Shown in pieces: positions 8,425 to 17,124 of a stretch of 64,000 bases of DNA (the first letter of the stretch is position 1; every line of letters begins with the position of its first letter). The stretch spans positions 62,001 through 126,000 of the forward strand of contig CAZNXJ010000015.1 of NCBI GenBank assembly GCA_964577115.1, in the 5' to 3' direction. The notes under the pieces are model-generated. The model had not been told where the DNA came from. It searched no databases and saw only the letters and a list, made by a program, of their open reading frames with translations. This DNA comes from CAZNXJ01 sp964577115. GTDB lineage: Bacteria; Planctomycetota; Planctomycetia; Pirellulales; Pirellulaceae. Made by a program: the position numbers and the translations under genes.

Positions 8425-10089
8425 TTATTCCGGCAGTGGCTTTCCGCGCGTTTCCGGCGCGAACCAGATAATGGCGACACCAATCAGGTACACGAAGCTC
8501 ATGATGGAGCATGCGGTCGAATAATCGCCCTTGAAGAAGTCCCTCATGAGCGCCCCGGTTTGAAGAGCCCCCACAGCGGCCAGGATTCGCCCGAAATTGA
8601 AACTGAACCCTTGACCGGTCGCGCGCACGCTCGTGCGAAACAGCTCGGGCAAGTACAGCGGCAGCCAACCGTAGAAGGAAGCCGTGAGTGCCCCCGCGAG
8701 AAAGGCGGTCGCGAGATAGTAGGCTCCGTAGGCGACGTTGGTTTGAAAGAACAATAGGGACATGCCCAGCGAACCGAGACAGAGTGTCGTGTAGGCTGCG
8801 CGGCGCCCGATCAAATCACCCAGCAGTGCGGCCAAGATCGTGCCGATAATTGCTCCAACCGCCGTTGAAATTTGCGTGAACGACCGCGCCTCGCTTCTGC
8901 GCGACGCCACGTAGCGCGTCCACGCGACGTCAGCGTCGTCGCCCGCGTCGGCTGCTTCGATATCCATCGTTGCCAGCCGTTCGCTTTCCGGTACGGCCTC
9001 GAGTTGTCTTTGAACGAGATTATCAACCCAGGACGGAGCATTCTGGAGCGAGGCCCACGTGCCGATCAGCGGGATGCCGCTCAGGCACGCGCCGAGCATC
9101 ATGCGGCCAATCGTTTGTCCAAGGAGGGACGATTTCGCGTCAGCTCCAGGCACCACTTGGGTTTCGCAGCGCTGCAAATACCGGAAGACCGGGTACGTAT
9201 AACCGACCAGCGCTACAAGCAGCCCGATGGCCGAGCCGATGAGTCGCGGCATGAGCGGAATGTCGTCGGACGCCCAGAGGTAAATCATGCCCATGGGACC
9301 AAGGGCACCAAGGACGACAGCGAGCATATCCTGCGTGGCCCAGTGTGACGTTTCTCCCTTGCGCTTGGCGTCCAGCCACTTCTCGGATTCGGGCACAAAC
9401 AGGCGGATGAAAAACGTCAGCACGGCGGGAAGAGCGCCAAGCAGCATGAGGAGCCGCCAGCCGGTCGGTTTGCCGTGCGAATCGATCACGAGCCGATCGA
9501 CGATGTCGCTCGGAATGCCGAGCCCGAGCAACCAGCCCTGCATCACGTCGATCACTTGTCCCAGGAAAAATCCGGCGAAGGCAATTCCCAGAAAACCAAC
9601 GTTCGCCGCAGCGCCGATCAGCCCCGCCGTGAACGCGCGTGAACGGTTCGGCCAGATCTCCATGACAAGGGCAACGCCCAGCGACCATTCGCCGCCCATA
9701 CCGAGCGCGGCGATGAAGCGCCAGAGAAACATCTGGTAAACGCTGGTGCTGAGCCCGCAGAGGCCCATAAAGATGGCGTAGGTGAAGACGCTGAGCGTCA
9801 TCGCCCAGACTCGCCCCAGCCGATCGCCTAACCAACCAAACACCACGCCCCCAGTGGCGGCGCCCACGAGAAACACGGCATTGAGAATCCCGATCCAAAG
9901 CCCAATCTGGCTATCGTCGGCACTGGCGAGCAGGTCAGTGAGTGCCGGCCGAGCGACCAGCGGAAAAAGTCCCATTTCCAGGCCGTCAAAGAGCCAGCCG
10001 AGGAGCGCGGCGATCAATGCGAGCCAGGCCGCGCGAGAAATACGTCCTGAAGAATCGGAGGAGGCGGGGAGGTCCGAGGTGGGCTGCAT
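8425..10089 (-). CDS. MFS transporter, sugar/organic-acid-porter type
   Basis: About 554 residues from the ATG at 10089; an upstream extension to 10215 reads as low-complexity and was rejected. It has 12 probable membrane helices. The MFS signature between helices 2 and 3 is clear (GWLGDRLGRVWAM), with its half-repeat later (LGDLIGRRAAYT). A ~50-residue hydrophilic insert around residues 370-420 (acidic, ending RRSEARSFTQ) makes it longer than the usual 400-450. A short Ser-rich cytoplasmic N-terminus precedes helix 1. The substrate cannot be told from sequence. Monocistronic, convergent with the kinase gene. Confidence 0.85.
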   Translation of the reverse strand: MQPTSDLPASSDSSGRISRAAWLALIAALLGWLFDGLEMGLFPLVARPALTDLLASADDSQIGLWIGILNAVFLVGAATGGVVFGWLGDRLGRVWAMTLSVFTYAIFMGLCGLSTSVYQMFLWRFIAALGMGGEWSLGVALVMEIWPNRSRAFTAGLIGAAANVGFLGIAFAGFFLGQVIDVMQGWLLGLGIPSDIVDRLVIDSHGKPTGWRLLMLLGALPAVLTFFIRLFVPESEKWLDAKRKGETSHWATQDMLAVVLGALGPMGMIYLWASDDIPLMPRLIGSAIGLLVALVGYTYPVFRYLQRCETQVVPGADAKSSLLGQTIGRMMLGACLSGIPLIGTWASLQNAPSWVDNLVQRQLEAVPESERLATMDIEAADAGDDADVAWTRYVASRRSEARSFTQISTAVGAIIGTILAALLGDLIGRRAAYTTLCLGSLGMSLLFFQTNVAYGAYYLATAFLAGALTASFYGWLPLYLPELFRTSVRATGQGFSFNFGRILAAVGALQTGALMRDFFKGDYSTACSIMSFVYLIGVAIIWFAPETRGKPLPE

Positions 10090-10593
10090 GCGGTGACTTT
10101 CGGGGGTTGAGTGGTTCAGCGCCAGCCCGGGCCGATTACACAGCGCGGCGGCGCACGGGGCCACGGGGCTCGCATGTCTCACAATCTCGGGGCGAACGCT
10201 GCTGGCCCCGATCATCCGGCGAACGGATCGCTCCCTTGATCCCGCTGGAAAGCGTCAACGGGAGGAAACACTCGACGCGCCTGCGTCACCCACGGGTACG
10301 TTCGCCACGGGCCAGGATAACGCATCACGAATCGCTCGTCATGCGTCCCTGGGATTTCTCGAGCCGGTTTTCGGATCCGGACGGTTCGCCAACGCCGCCC
10401 TGTGCGGACTCGGCGGGCAGTCCTTGGCGGTTATACCGACGGAACAGGGTTTGCAGAAGCAACTCGTCGAGGGAACCATGTGGATTAACTTGAGCCAAAG
10501 AGAAACGGCTGACATATTTGAGTTGTCAGCGAGTTGGATGGTGCCGATTTCAACGCACCGCTCGCTGCACGTCCGGGGAGGAGAGAGAACCGT
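10090..10593. other. Divergent intergenic region, no gene seen
   Basis: About 500 bases between the MFS start and the TTYYAP-repeat gene. Both strands were read and no credible coding frame was found. The last ~110 bases are less GC-rich (around TTGAGCCAAAGAG at 10490) and probably hold the promoter of the downstream gene, but no hexamer pair stands out. Confidence 0.5.
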
Positions 10594-11058
10594 ATGAATC
10601 GCCGTGCATTGCTTGGTTGGACTTTCGCGTGCCTCATGATGTTGGCAGGTGCTTCGTACGCTCAGGCCCAAGTGGCCGTGACGACCTACTATGCCCCCGC
10701 GACACCCGTTGTAACGTACACGCCCGAACGTGCCGGGCTCCTGGGCCTGCGCACCGTTTATCGCCCACAGATCAGCTACGCTGTGCCGACGGCTTCCGTC
10801 GCGGTAGCAGCGCCCGCGCCGGCGGTGGCCACCACCACGTACTACGCCCCGGCGGTATCGACGGCGCCCGTGACCACCTACTACGCCCCCGCAGTTCCCG
10901 TAACGACCTATTACGCGCCGGCTCCAGCCGTCACAACGTACTACGCACCGACCACCGTGGTAGCGCCGAACGTTGTAACCTATGCGCCTTCCGCGGCGGT
11001 GGTGACCCAGTACGCTCCGGCGTACGTTCCGCCACCGACGGCCATCAGCATTCCCTAG
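10594..11058 (+). CDS. Small secreted protein with TTYYAPA repeats
   Basis: 154 residues, starting at ATG 10594 behind a GGGGAGGAG ribosome site. Residues 1-25 form a signal peptide (LMMLAGASYAQAQ). The mature part is low-complexity: five TTYYAP units plus degenerate TYAP/QYAP units, separated by Pro/Ala/Val linkers. It has no cysteines and no enzyme motif. The composition (Tyr, Ala, Pro, Val, Thr) suggests an extended fibrous cell-envelope or matrix protein. Similar Tyr-Ala-Pro repeat proteins are known in planctomycetes, without assigned function. A terminator follows at 11153. Confidence 0.7.
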   Translation: MNRRALLGWTFACLMMLAGASYAQAQVAVTTYYAPATPVVTYTPERAGLLGLRTVYRPQISYAVPTASVAVAAPAPAVATTTYYAPAVSTAPVTTYYAPAVPVTTYYAPAPAVTTYYAPTTVVAPNVVTYAPSAAVVTQYAPAYVPPPTAISIP

Positions 11059-11152
11059 TGAAGTTCGGAAACCCGGAGGCGCCCGCGCCATCGGTCCATT
11101 CCGTCGGGGGCTGGTTTAGCGCAGCCGGCAAAACGATGTGACGAGCAACATG

Positions 11153-11204
11153 AGGGGTAGAGTGTTTCGGCATCCACGCCGCAGCACCCTACCCCTGACT
11201 TTTT
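11153..11204 (+). terminator. Rho-independent terminator after the TTYYAPA-repeat gene
   Basis: AGGGGTAG (11153-11160) pairs with CTACCCCT (11189-11196); three more pairs follow after one mismatch. Five T lie at 11200-11204. The rest of 11059-11501 shows no credible gene. Confidence 0.75.
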
Positions 11205-11501
11205 CTTGCTTAGCGCCGCGCATGCGTATCCCGGCACTGCCACACATCGGTTCGCGGGCACTCCGTCCCAAGACGGCAAACGGGGGCGGCGCGTAGCCCT
11301 CCGCCAAGCATCTCGCGCAGAGCCACTTGCCCTAGTCCGAACTCTCGCCCTACTGGTCCGCTTCCCCTTCGCTTTTTGCTGCTCCTCCGTTCTCCGTCTC
11401 TTCCGGGGGTGCCAAACCGTGCGCGGGACGATAATCTAGGGCGCCACTGGCTCCGCATCGTTGCTCTTGTTTCGTTTGCCCTCGAATCGCAGGAAGGCCG
11501 C

Positions 11502-13118
11502 ATGCTCATCGGTTATGTCAGCGATGAACGCTACGTAGCGCTACCCAACACGTCAATTGAATTGATCCCCGAAGGGGACACGAGCCGCTCGTATGCCACG
11601 GTGTCGCGCGCGAGCGGCGCCGTCTATGCCGATGTCCCTGCCGGCCGATACGAAGTCGTCCTGGCTCGGGATGGGTATGGCTTCAAACGCGTGCAGGTCG
11701 AAGTCGGCCCGGGCAAGCCTCCCTATCAGTTCCGGATGCTCAAGGACACGCTGCTGGGCTATGCCTGGCCCAAGTGGGTAAAATCGGGCGAATCCGCGGA
11801 ATTCCGCGTCCACTCGGCCGAATCGTATTACCTTTCCCTGTGGCGCTACGGCTGGCGCAAACAGTTGGTGCGGCCGATCGGATGGTTTGACGAACATGGT
11901 CCTCGAGCCACCGTGCAGATCACCCCCGACGGTGACTATACGCAAACCGGCGTTCAGTGGAACCGCTTCGGATACGTCAACCCGCATCACAAGCAGTACA
12001 TCAAGGCCCCGGAACAGTCCGGCCTGTACTACTTCCATGCGAAGACCGAATCGGGTCAGTTTTTCTCGTTTCCGTGGATCGTGGCACCGTCCGAGCCGCG
12101 CGAAAAGATCGCCGTGCTCGCGTCGAACGTCACGTGGAACGCGTACAACAACTTCGGTGGGCGCAGTAACTACATTCACCCGGACAAACTGCCTCCGACG
12201 CCCACCGCCAATGCGCGTCTCGAGCTGAAGCGGTACACCGACCCGAACTATGTCAATTACGACACGCAGGACTACGCGCCGCTGTCGTTCGACCGTCCCG
12301 AGCCGATCAATCATGTTCCCGAAAATACCGAGGTCACGGACCCGATCGCGGGACGCGCAGCCTGCCATCTCGCTCCGGCCGAATGGCGGCTGCTCGGCTG
12401 GCTCGAACGAAACAACTACCGCTACGACTACTACGCAGAAACGCAGCTTCAATTCGGCCAGCTCGATCTGGACGCTTACCGAGTGTTGATCATCAGCACG
12501 CATCCGGAGTACTGGTCGCGGCAAATGTACGACCGCGTCAAGGATTGGGTGTTCCAGCGAGGCGGACGGTTGATGTATCTCGGCGGCAATGGTTTGAACT
12601 GCGACGTCGAGTTCATCGACGAGCAGACGTGCATTTACCGCAACGACGACGAACGGCGACTGCGCGAGCCGGGTTCGAAGTTCGAGAGCCGATTCCACCT
12701 GCGTCAGGAATCCGAAGCGAATCTGCTGGGCGTTGTCTATGACGAACGAGGCATCATGACGGCCGCTCCACTGCGGGTCGTCGATGCCGACCACTGGGTA
12801 TTCCAGGGCACCGGCCTAAAGAACGAAGACATCTTTGGACGCCACTCGCTGCACGAACGCGTCCCAGGCGGTGCTTCAGGGCATGAAACCGATAAGATCT
12901 CGCCGAGCTCGCCCAAGAATGTCAAGCTGCTCGCGCAGGGCCTAAATGCCGATGGCGGAGGAGCGGATGTGGTAATCTTCGACACACCGAAGGGAGGCGG
13001 CGTGTTTTCCGCCGGTTCGATCACGTGGACTGCGTCCATACTGGTGGACCCCGGCGTGTCGCGCATTACCGCGAACGTATTGGACCGATTTGTAAACGCG
13101 GAAACCATCAACGAATAA
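11502..13118 (+). CDS. N,N-dimethylformamidase beta-subunit-like protein with N-terminal carboxypeptidase-regulatory-like domain
   Basis: 538 residues from ATG 11502, preceded by AGGAAGG; no signal peptide. Residues ~1-80 look like a CarboxypepD-regulatory/Ig-like beta domain (VPAGRYEVVLARDGY). The remainder matches the C-terminal part of the DMFase large subunit: FHAKTESGQFFSFPW, ASNVTWNAYNNFGGRSNY, ISTHPEYWS, and GGRLMYLGGNGL, a glutamine-amidotransferase-like fold. In characterised DMFase this subunit hydrolyses dimethylformamide with a small partner subunit, which I do not see here. The substrate in planctomycetes is unknown. The SGNH hydrolase gene starts 29 bases downstream, suggesting an operon. 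Confidence 0.7.
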   Translation: MLIGYVSDERYVALPNTSIELIPEGDTSRSYATVSRASGAVYADVPAGRYEVVLARDGYGFKRVQVEVGPGKPPYQFRMLKDTLLGYAWPKWVKSGESAEFRVHSAESYYLSLWRYGWRKQLVRPIGWFDEHGPRATVQITPDGDYTQTGVQWNRFGYVNPHHKQYIKAPEQSGLYYFHAKTESGQFFSFPWIVAPSEPREKIAVLASNVTWNAYNNFGGRSNYIHPDKLPPTPTANARLELKRYTDPNYVNYDTQDYAPLSFDRPEPINHVPENTEVTDPIAGRAACHLAPAEWRLLGWLERNNYRYDYYAETQLQFGQLDLDAYRVLIISTHPEYWSRQMYDRVKDWVFQRGGRLMYLGGNGLNCDVEFIDEQTCIYRNDDERRLREPGSKFESRFHLRQESEANLLGVVYDERGIMTAAPLRVVDADHWVFQGTGLKNEDIFGRHSLHERVPGGASGHETDKISPSSPKNVKLLAQGLNADGGGADVVIFDTPKGGGVFSAGSITWTASILVDPGVSRITANVLDRFVNAETINE

Positions 13119-13147
13119 GCAGCATTTGACCCACGGAGAATCGTCCC

Positions 13148-13879
13148 ATGCGCCGCCCTTCGCTCGCGCTAATCGTCCTCTTTGCCATGTTCGGTGGAAT
13201 CGTTACCCCGAGCGAGCTGCGGGCTGCACCGCCCGAGGATTCTCCCTCGGCGCGGCCCGTGCGGATCGTCGGATTCGGCGATTCGATTACCAAAGGTGTT
13301 CGTCCCGGCGTCACCGCCGAGCAGACGTTCGTCGCCATGCTCGAGAAGCGGCTCCGCGACCGTAAGATTCCGGCGGAGGTCATTAATCTCGGTGTCGGCA
13401 GCGAACGCACCGATCTGGCACTCAAACGTTTCGATCAGGTGCTCGCACAATCACCGACCCACGTTTTGATCATGTATGGCGCGAACGACAGCTACGTCGA
13501 TCCGGATAAGACGCAGCCGCGCGTGTTGATCGAAGATTTCAAGAAGAACCTGATCGAAATGATTGAAAGGCTCCGCGCGGAAGGCATCGAACCGATCCTC
13601 ATGACGGAGCCGCGCGTGGCAGCGGGAGCTCGCAACGGCGTCGGTGAGGATCCGAACGTGTGGCTGGCAAAATTCATGGAGGTGTGCCGCGAGGTGGCAC
13701 AGGCTCACGGCGTGGATCTGGTGGACAATTACGCCGTCTGGTCGGCCGCGGAACGTGACGGCGTGGATCTGAACACGTGGACAACCGATCGCGTGCACCC
13801 AAACGCCATCGGCCATGCAAAGATCACCGACGCCATCGAGCGGGTATTGGTACAGAAGTTGGCGGATGAGAAAAAATGA
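13148..13879 (+). CDS. Exported SGNH/GDSL hydrolase (esterase/lipase family)
   Basis: 243 residues. A signal peptide covers residues 1-26 (LIVLFAMFGGIVTPSELRA). The SGNH blocks are all present: FGDSIT (nucleophile Ser), a Gly in block II, GAND in block III, and DRVHPN near the C-terminus giving the catalytic Asp and His. The family hydrolyses esters, commonly of lipids or acetylated sugars; acetylxylan or acetyl-polysaccharide esterase is plausible for a secreted member. Probably cotranscribed with the dimethylformamidase-like gene and ended by the terminator at 13986. Confidence 0.85.
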   Translation: MRRPSLALIVLFAMFGGIVTPSELRAAPPEDSPSARPVRIVGFGDSITKGVRPGVTAEQTFVAMLEKRLRDRKIPAEVINLGVGSERTDLALKRFDQVLAQSPTHVLIMYGANDSYVDPDKTQPRVLIEDFKKNLIEMIERLRAEGIEPILMTEPRVAAGARNGVGEDPNVWLAKFMEVCREVAQAHGVDLVDNYAVWSAAERDGVDLNTWTTDRVHPNAIGHAKITDAIERVLVQKLADEKK

Positions 13880-13985
13880 CGGGGCGCGACAACGAGTGAC
13901 GCATAATGCGAGCGCTTATCACCGCACGAATGTGGAGGCCTCGTATCTGCCTCGATTAACTCACCATCGAACCTGACGCAATAGC

Positions 13986-14029
13986 AACGCCCCGCCGCGG
14001 CATGTGCTGCGACGGGGCGTTAGATTTTT
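13986..14029 (+). terminator. Rho-independent terminator after the SGNH hydrolase gene
   Basis: AACGCCCCG (13986-13994) pairs perfectly with CGGGGCGTT (14013-14021), followed by AGATTTTT. It lies between convergent genes; no T-run exists for the opposite strand. Confidence 0.8.
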
Positions 14030-14047
14030 CAAGGTCGATCGAGTTAT

Positions 14048-16825
14048 TTAGTCGCGGCCACGGCCGCGCCGTTCTCCTCCGCCGCCCCCTCCGCGGTTGA
14101 ATTCGCGACCGCCTCCGCGCGGTGCGGCACTCCGCGCGGCGGGAGGACCACCTGCTCCGCCGCCACGATTGATCGCCGGCCGCTGTGGCTGGCTGCTGCC
14201 GCGAAACCGCTCAACACTCGGCGCGGTCGCTCGCGGTGCTACTCGTGGTTGAACGCTGGGCGCAGGCCGGTCCGCCGCGGGTGCCGGTCCTCGATCAAAG
14301 CTCCCACTGCGGCGCGTGTCCAATTGAGGAACGACGCGCTGGGGTTGAGGCCGAGGAACGGCCTGGCGTGTTTGCGGTACGACCTGGCGCGTTTGCGGCA
14401 CGGCTTGGCGNNNNNNNNNNNNNNNNNNNNNNNNNNNNNNNNNNNNNNNNNNNNNNNNNNNNNNNNNNNNNNNNNNNNNNNNNNNNNNNNNNNNNNNNNN
14501 NNNNNNNNNNGGCTGCGCCTGCCGAGTTTGCGGCACCGGCTGTCGCTGCGGCTGCGCTTGCGGAGCAGCCTGGCGAGGAGCATCCAAACTGGGCCGAGCG
14601 CGAATTTCACGCTGGTTAGGTTGCACAGGCCGCGTACCCTGTCCGCGGTCAATCGCTGGTCGCTGAGGACCTCGTTCCACGTTCGGAACCGTGGGGCGAG
14701 TGCCCTGCCCCGCGCTCGCGCCCGGTCGGCGCTGAGCATCGGGCTGGGGTTGCCGGCGCGGTTGGTCGAACTGCTGACGGCGCTGCGGCGATTCAGCCGG
14801 CGGCACCAGGTTGCGATCGGGCTGGCGGCGCTCCGCCGGTCCCCGCGCCTCGCCCGGTCCACGGCGCTCAATCTCGGCGCCTTGACCCGGGCGGCGGTCG
14901 GCGCTCCCCGGCCCTCGATTGACGCCTTCGCCCGGTCGTCCCGCATCCCCGCGCGGACGAACGCTGGGCAGGTCAGTCGGCCGCTCGGTGCCACGACGCC
15001 CGGTAGCTGCCCCGTCACCAGGACCCCGATCCGCCCCGGACCGGTCAAAATCGCGCCGACCAGTCGCCGAGCCATCACGGCCTGTTCCAGTCCCCACTCG
15101 ACCGCCAGGCCGATCGCGCTCGCGCCGCGGTTGATCCAGCGCCGGCGGCAGTGTTTGGCCACCCGTGTCTGGCATTGGCACTTCGGCGCCGTCTACTCCT
15201 GGTCTCCGATCACCCCGCGGTCCACGATCACCGTCGGGCCCTCGCTCGCCTCGCGGTCCACGATCGCCGTCTGGTCGATCAAAGTCCCGGCGCCCGCGAT
15301 CGCGGTCGAAATCCCCTGGGCCCCGGTCCGGTCGGTCGCGATCACGTCCGTTGACCCCACGATCTCCAGGTCCTCGACCATCGCCTGGAGCAGACACGCG
15401 TCCGTCGTCACGATCCCGTTCCCGCATGTCGCGCCGCACGGATTCAGCAATCTCGTCCAAGCGTCGCTGCGAGCGAGGAATGCGATCGGGATTGCGCTGC
15501 GCGACTTCCTGGCGAATACGTCGTTCCGCCTCACGCCGCCGTTCGGCGTAGTTGTGCAGCTCGCGAACACGCTGCTGGTAGCGATTGCGATCATTGTCGT
15601 CGATTCGCACGTACCGCCGGTTCGGGTCTTGGAGGTAGCGTCCCAAACCTTCGCGGCGAACTACTTGATCGATCGGCGATCCCAGCACCGTGTGACGGAT
15701 GATGGAATCCGAGATGTTGATGTTGGTTCGCGAAACCGTATTGATGAACGTGACCTGCTGGTACAACGTCGGCCGCGGCCGATAGAACGGGTTCGTATCG
15801 TAGAAGCGGTGCCAGCGCTGCACGTTGCTTAGGTAGTTTCTGCCGTATCGCCAGCCGATATAGTCGTAGAACGGATCTCGATGACGGTAGAAGGTGTTGT
15901 ATCGGTACCACGGCACGTAACCGAGATTAGCGAACGGAGCGCCGTAGTAATTCCCAAAGTAGTAGTACCCGTAACGCGGGTACACCCAGAGGTGGACGAG
16001 AAGGTACCGAGCAGTATCGACTACGACGCGCGGGATGTAACGGTAGCCGGCCGTGCGATAGATCGGCGAGCGGTAGTACACCGGCGCGAAAAGTTGTCCG
16101 CGATAGCCGTAGTGGTAGTCCCAATAACCGTCACAATAGACCCATCCGTAGGTCGTCGGTACGTACCGCGCAGGCACCCAGACCCAACCAACTTGATGCT
16201 GAGCCCAGTATCCGGGGCGCCACACATAGTCGCGATTTTGATACACCCACGTTCCGGGGATCCAGAAATGGTCCTCGCCCGGCGCTTCGGCTGGCGGACC
16301 TTGCTCGAGGCTCTCCGGAGGGGGTGGCAGATATTCGGGTTCGGCCGCCGCTTGTGACTCGGCGACCCACATGCCGGGTACCCACTGGTATCCGCCATCG
16401 ACTTCGTCCCAGTATCCCGGAACCCACGAGCGTCCCGGTGGAACATCCCGCCACATGCCGCTTACCCAGACGAAGTCGCCCAGCGACACGTCGTATGACC
16501 AATAGCCCGGAATCCAGACGACATTGCGACCTTCCGGCTTATATTCGGGCGGAACCTCTTCAATCGGCTCGGGCGGAGCCTGCGAAACCACAACTGGTTC
16601 GGGTAATTCCGTCGTAACGGCGGTCGCGAACGCCTCGTGTACGACACCCTGCATTCGGACCTCAACTTCTTCCGGATAGATATCCGGATCGAGTTCGGCG
16701 TCGGCCGACTGGAGCGTCGGCGGTGCCGTCTCTTGCTCTTGCGCGCTAACGAGCCCCCATGGCACGGCGATAACGGCCGCTGCCAGGGTCCCGGTGAGCG
16801 CTTTCACCCACGTTCGCATACACAT
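14048..16825 (-). CDS. Exported WXXGXW (YXWGXW)-repeat protein with long disordered Arg/Pro/Gly-rich tail
   Basis: About 925 residues as assembled; the true length is unknown because a 100-N gap lies inside. Start at 16825 (MCMRTW...), six bases after an AGGGAT ribosome site; a signal peptide ends near VSAQEQ. The N-terminal third holds at least six WxPGxW-type repeats (VWIPGYW, SWVPGYW, WVPGMW, FWIPGTW, VWRPGYW). Next comes a Tyr-rich YYFGNYYG region, then a charged helical stretch, then several hundred residues of DRDRGPRGD- and PQTRQ-type disorder. The repeat family is associated with envelope proteins, usually of unknown role. Basic, low-complexity and probably periplasmic. The gap-spanning frame is kept only because 100 N happens to fit; see the gap entry. 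Confidence 0.7.
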   Translation of the reverse strand: MCMRTWVKALTGTLAAAVIAVPWGLVSAQEQETAPPTLQSADAELDPDIYPEEVEVRMQGVVHEAFATAVTTELPEPVVVSQAPPEPIEEVPPEYKPEGRNVVWIPGYWSYDVSLGDFVWVSGMWRDVPPGRSWVPGYWDEVDGGYQWVPGMWVAESQAAAEPEYLPPPPESLEQGPPAEAPGEDHFWIPGTWVYQNRDYVWRPGYWAQHQVGWVWVPARYVPTTYGWVYCDGYWDYHYGYRGQLFAPVYYRSPIYRTAGYRYIPRVVVDTARYLLVHLWVYPRYGYYYFGNYYGAPFANLGYVPWYRYNTFYRHRDPFYDYIGWRYGRNYLSNVQRWHRFYDTNPFYRPRPTLYQQVTFINTVSRTNINISDSIIRHTVLGSPIDQVVRREGLGRYLQDPNRRYVRIDDNDRNRYQQRVRELHNYAERRREAERRIRQEVAQRNPDRIPRSQRRLDEIAESVRRDMRERDRDDGRVSAPGDGRGPGDRGVNGRDRDRPDRGPGDFDRDRGRRDFDRPDGDRGPRGERGPDGDRGPRGDRRPGVDGAEVPMPDTGGQTLPPALDQPRRERDRPGGRVGTGTGRDGSATGRRDFDRSGADRGPGDGAATGRRGTERPTDLPSVRPRGDAGRPGEGVNRGPGSADRRPGQGAEIERRGPGEARGPAERRQPDRNLVPPAESPQRRQQFDQPRRQPQPDAQRRPGASAGQGTRPTVPNVERGPQRPAIDRGQGTRPVQPNQREIRARPSLDAPRQAAPQAQPQRQPVPQTRQAQXXXXXXXXXXXXXXXXXXXXXXXXXXXXXXXXXXRQAVPQTRQVVPQTRQAVPRPQPQRVVPQLDTRRSGSFDRGPAPAADRPAPSVQPRVAPRATAPSVERFRGSSQPQRPAINRGGGAGGPPAARSAAPRGGGREFNRGGGGGGERRGRGRD
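14362..14410. repeat. 21-bp tandem repeat interrupted by the assembly gap
   Basis: Two 21-bp units (14362-14382 and 14383-14403) and the start of a third run into the N block; a degenerate unit appears just after it (14518-14540). Each unit encodes the heptad VPQTRQ(A/V) on the minus strand. The assembly probably broke because there are more units than the reads could span. Confidence 0.7.
14411..14510. other. Assembly gap of 100 N
   Basis: Exactly 100 N, a conventional scaffold-gap placeholder, so the real length is unknown. It falls inside the VPQTRQ-encoding tandem repeat of the WXXGXW-repeat gene, so the reading frame across it is not established by this sequence. Confidence 0.98.
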
Positions 16826-17124
16826 TTCTCTATCCCTGTACTGTTGGTTCCCAAGGCTCGACCTCGCCTCCAGCAGACGAGGCACTTGTCGAACGCGCTG
16901 AAACGCTCTGCTCCGCGCGCTGCCCAACCCTATTTGGTCACTCGCCCGTAAACTGCGTAAGACTTGCACACGCCGTGCCACGATCACCGAATGCACCTCA
17001 CGTCCGCAAGATCCGTGAACGATGCGGATTGCCGCGAGGGTAGCCGACCGATTGGCCAGGACCATTGTACGCATGCCGCCCTAGTCATTGCTGCCGCTTG
17101 TGCGGAACGGCACAATAGGCGGCC

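Noticed and set aside
11553..12794. 413-codon open frame on the minus strand inside the dimethylformamidase-like gene
   Set aside because: Antisense shadow typical of GC-rich coding DNA; the + frame has clear domain motifs and a ribosome site.
14249..15832. 527-codon open frame on the plus strand across the N gap
   Set aside because: Low-complexity Ser/Arg/Pro shadow of the WXXGXW-repeat gene; it crosses the undefined gap and has no family features.
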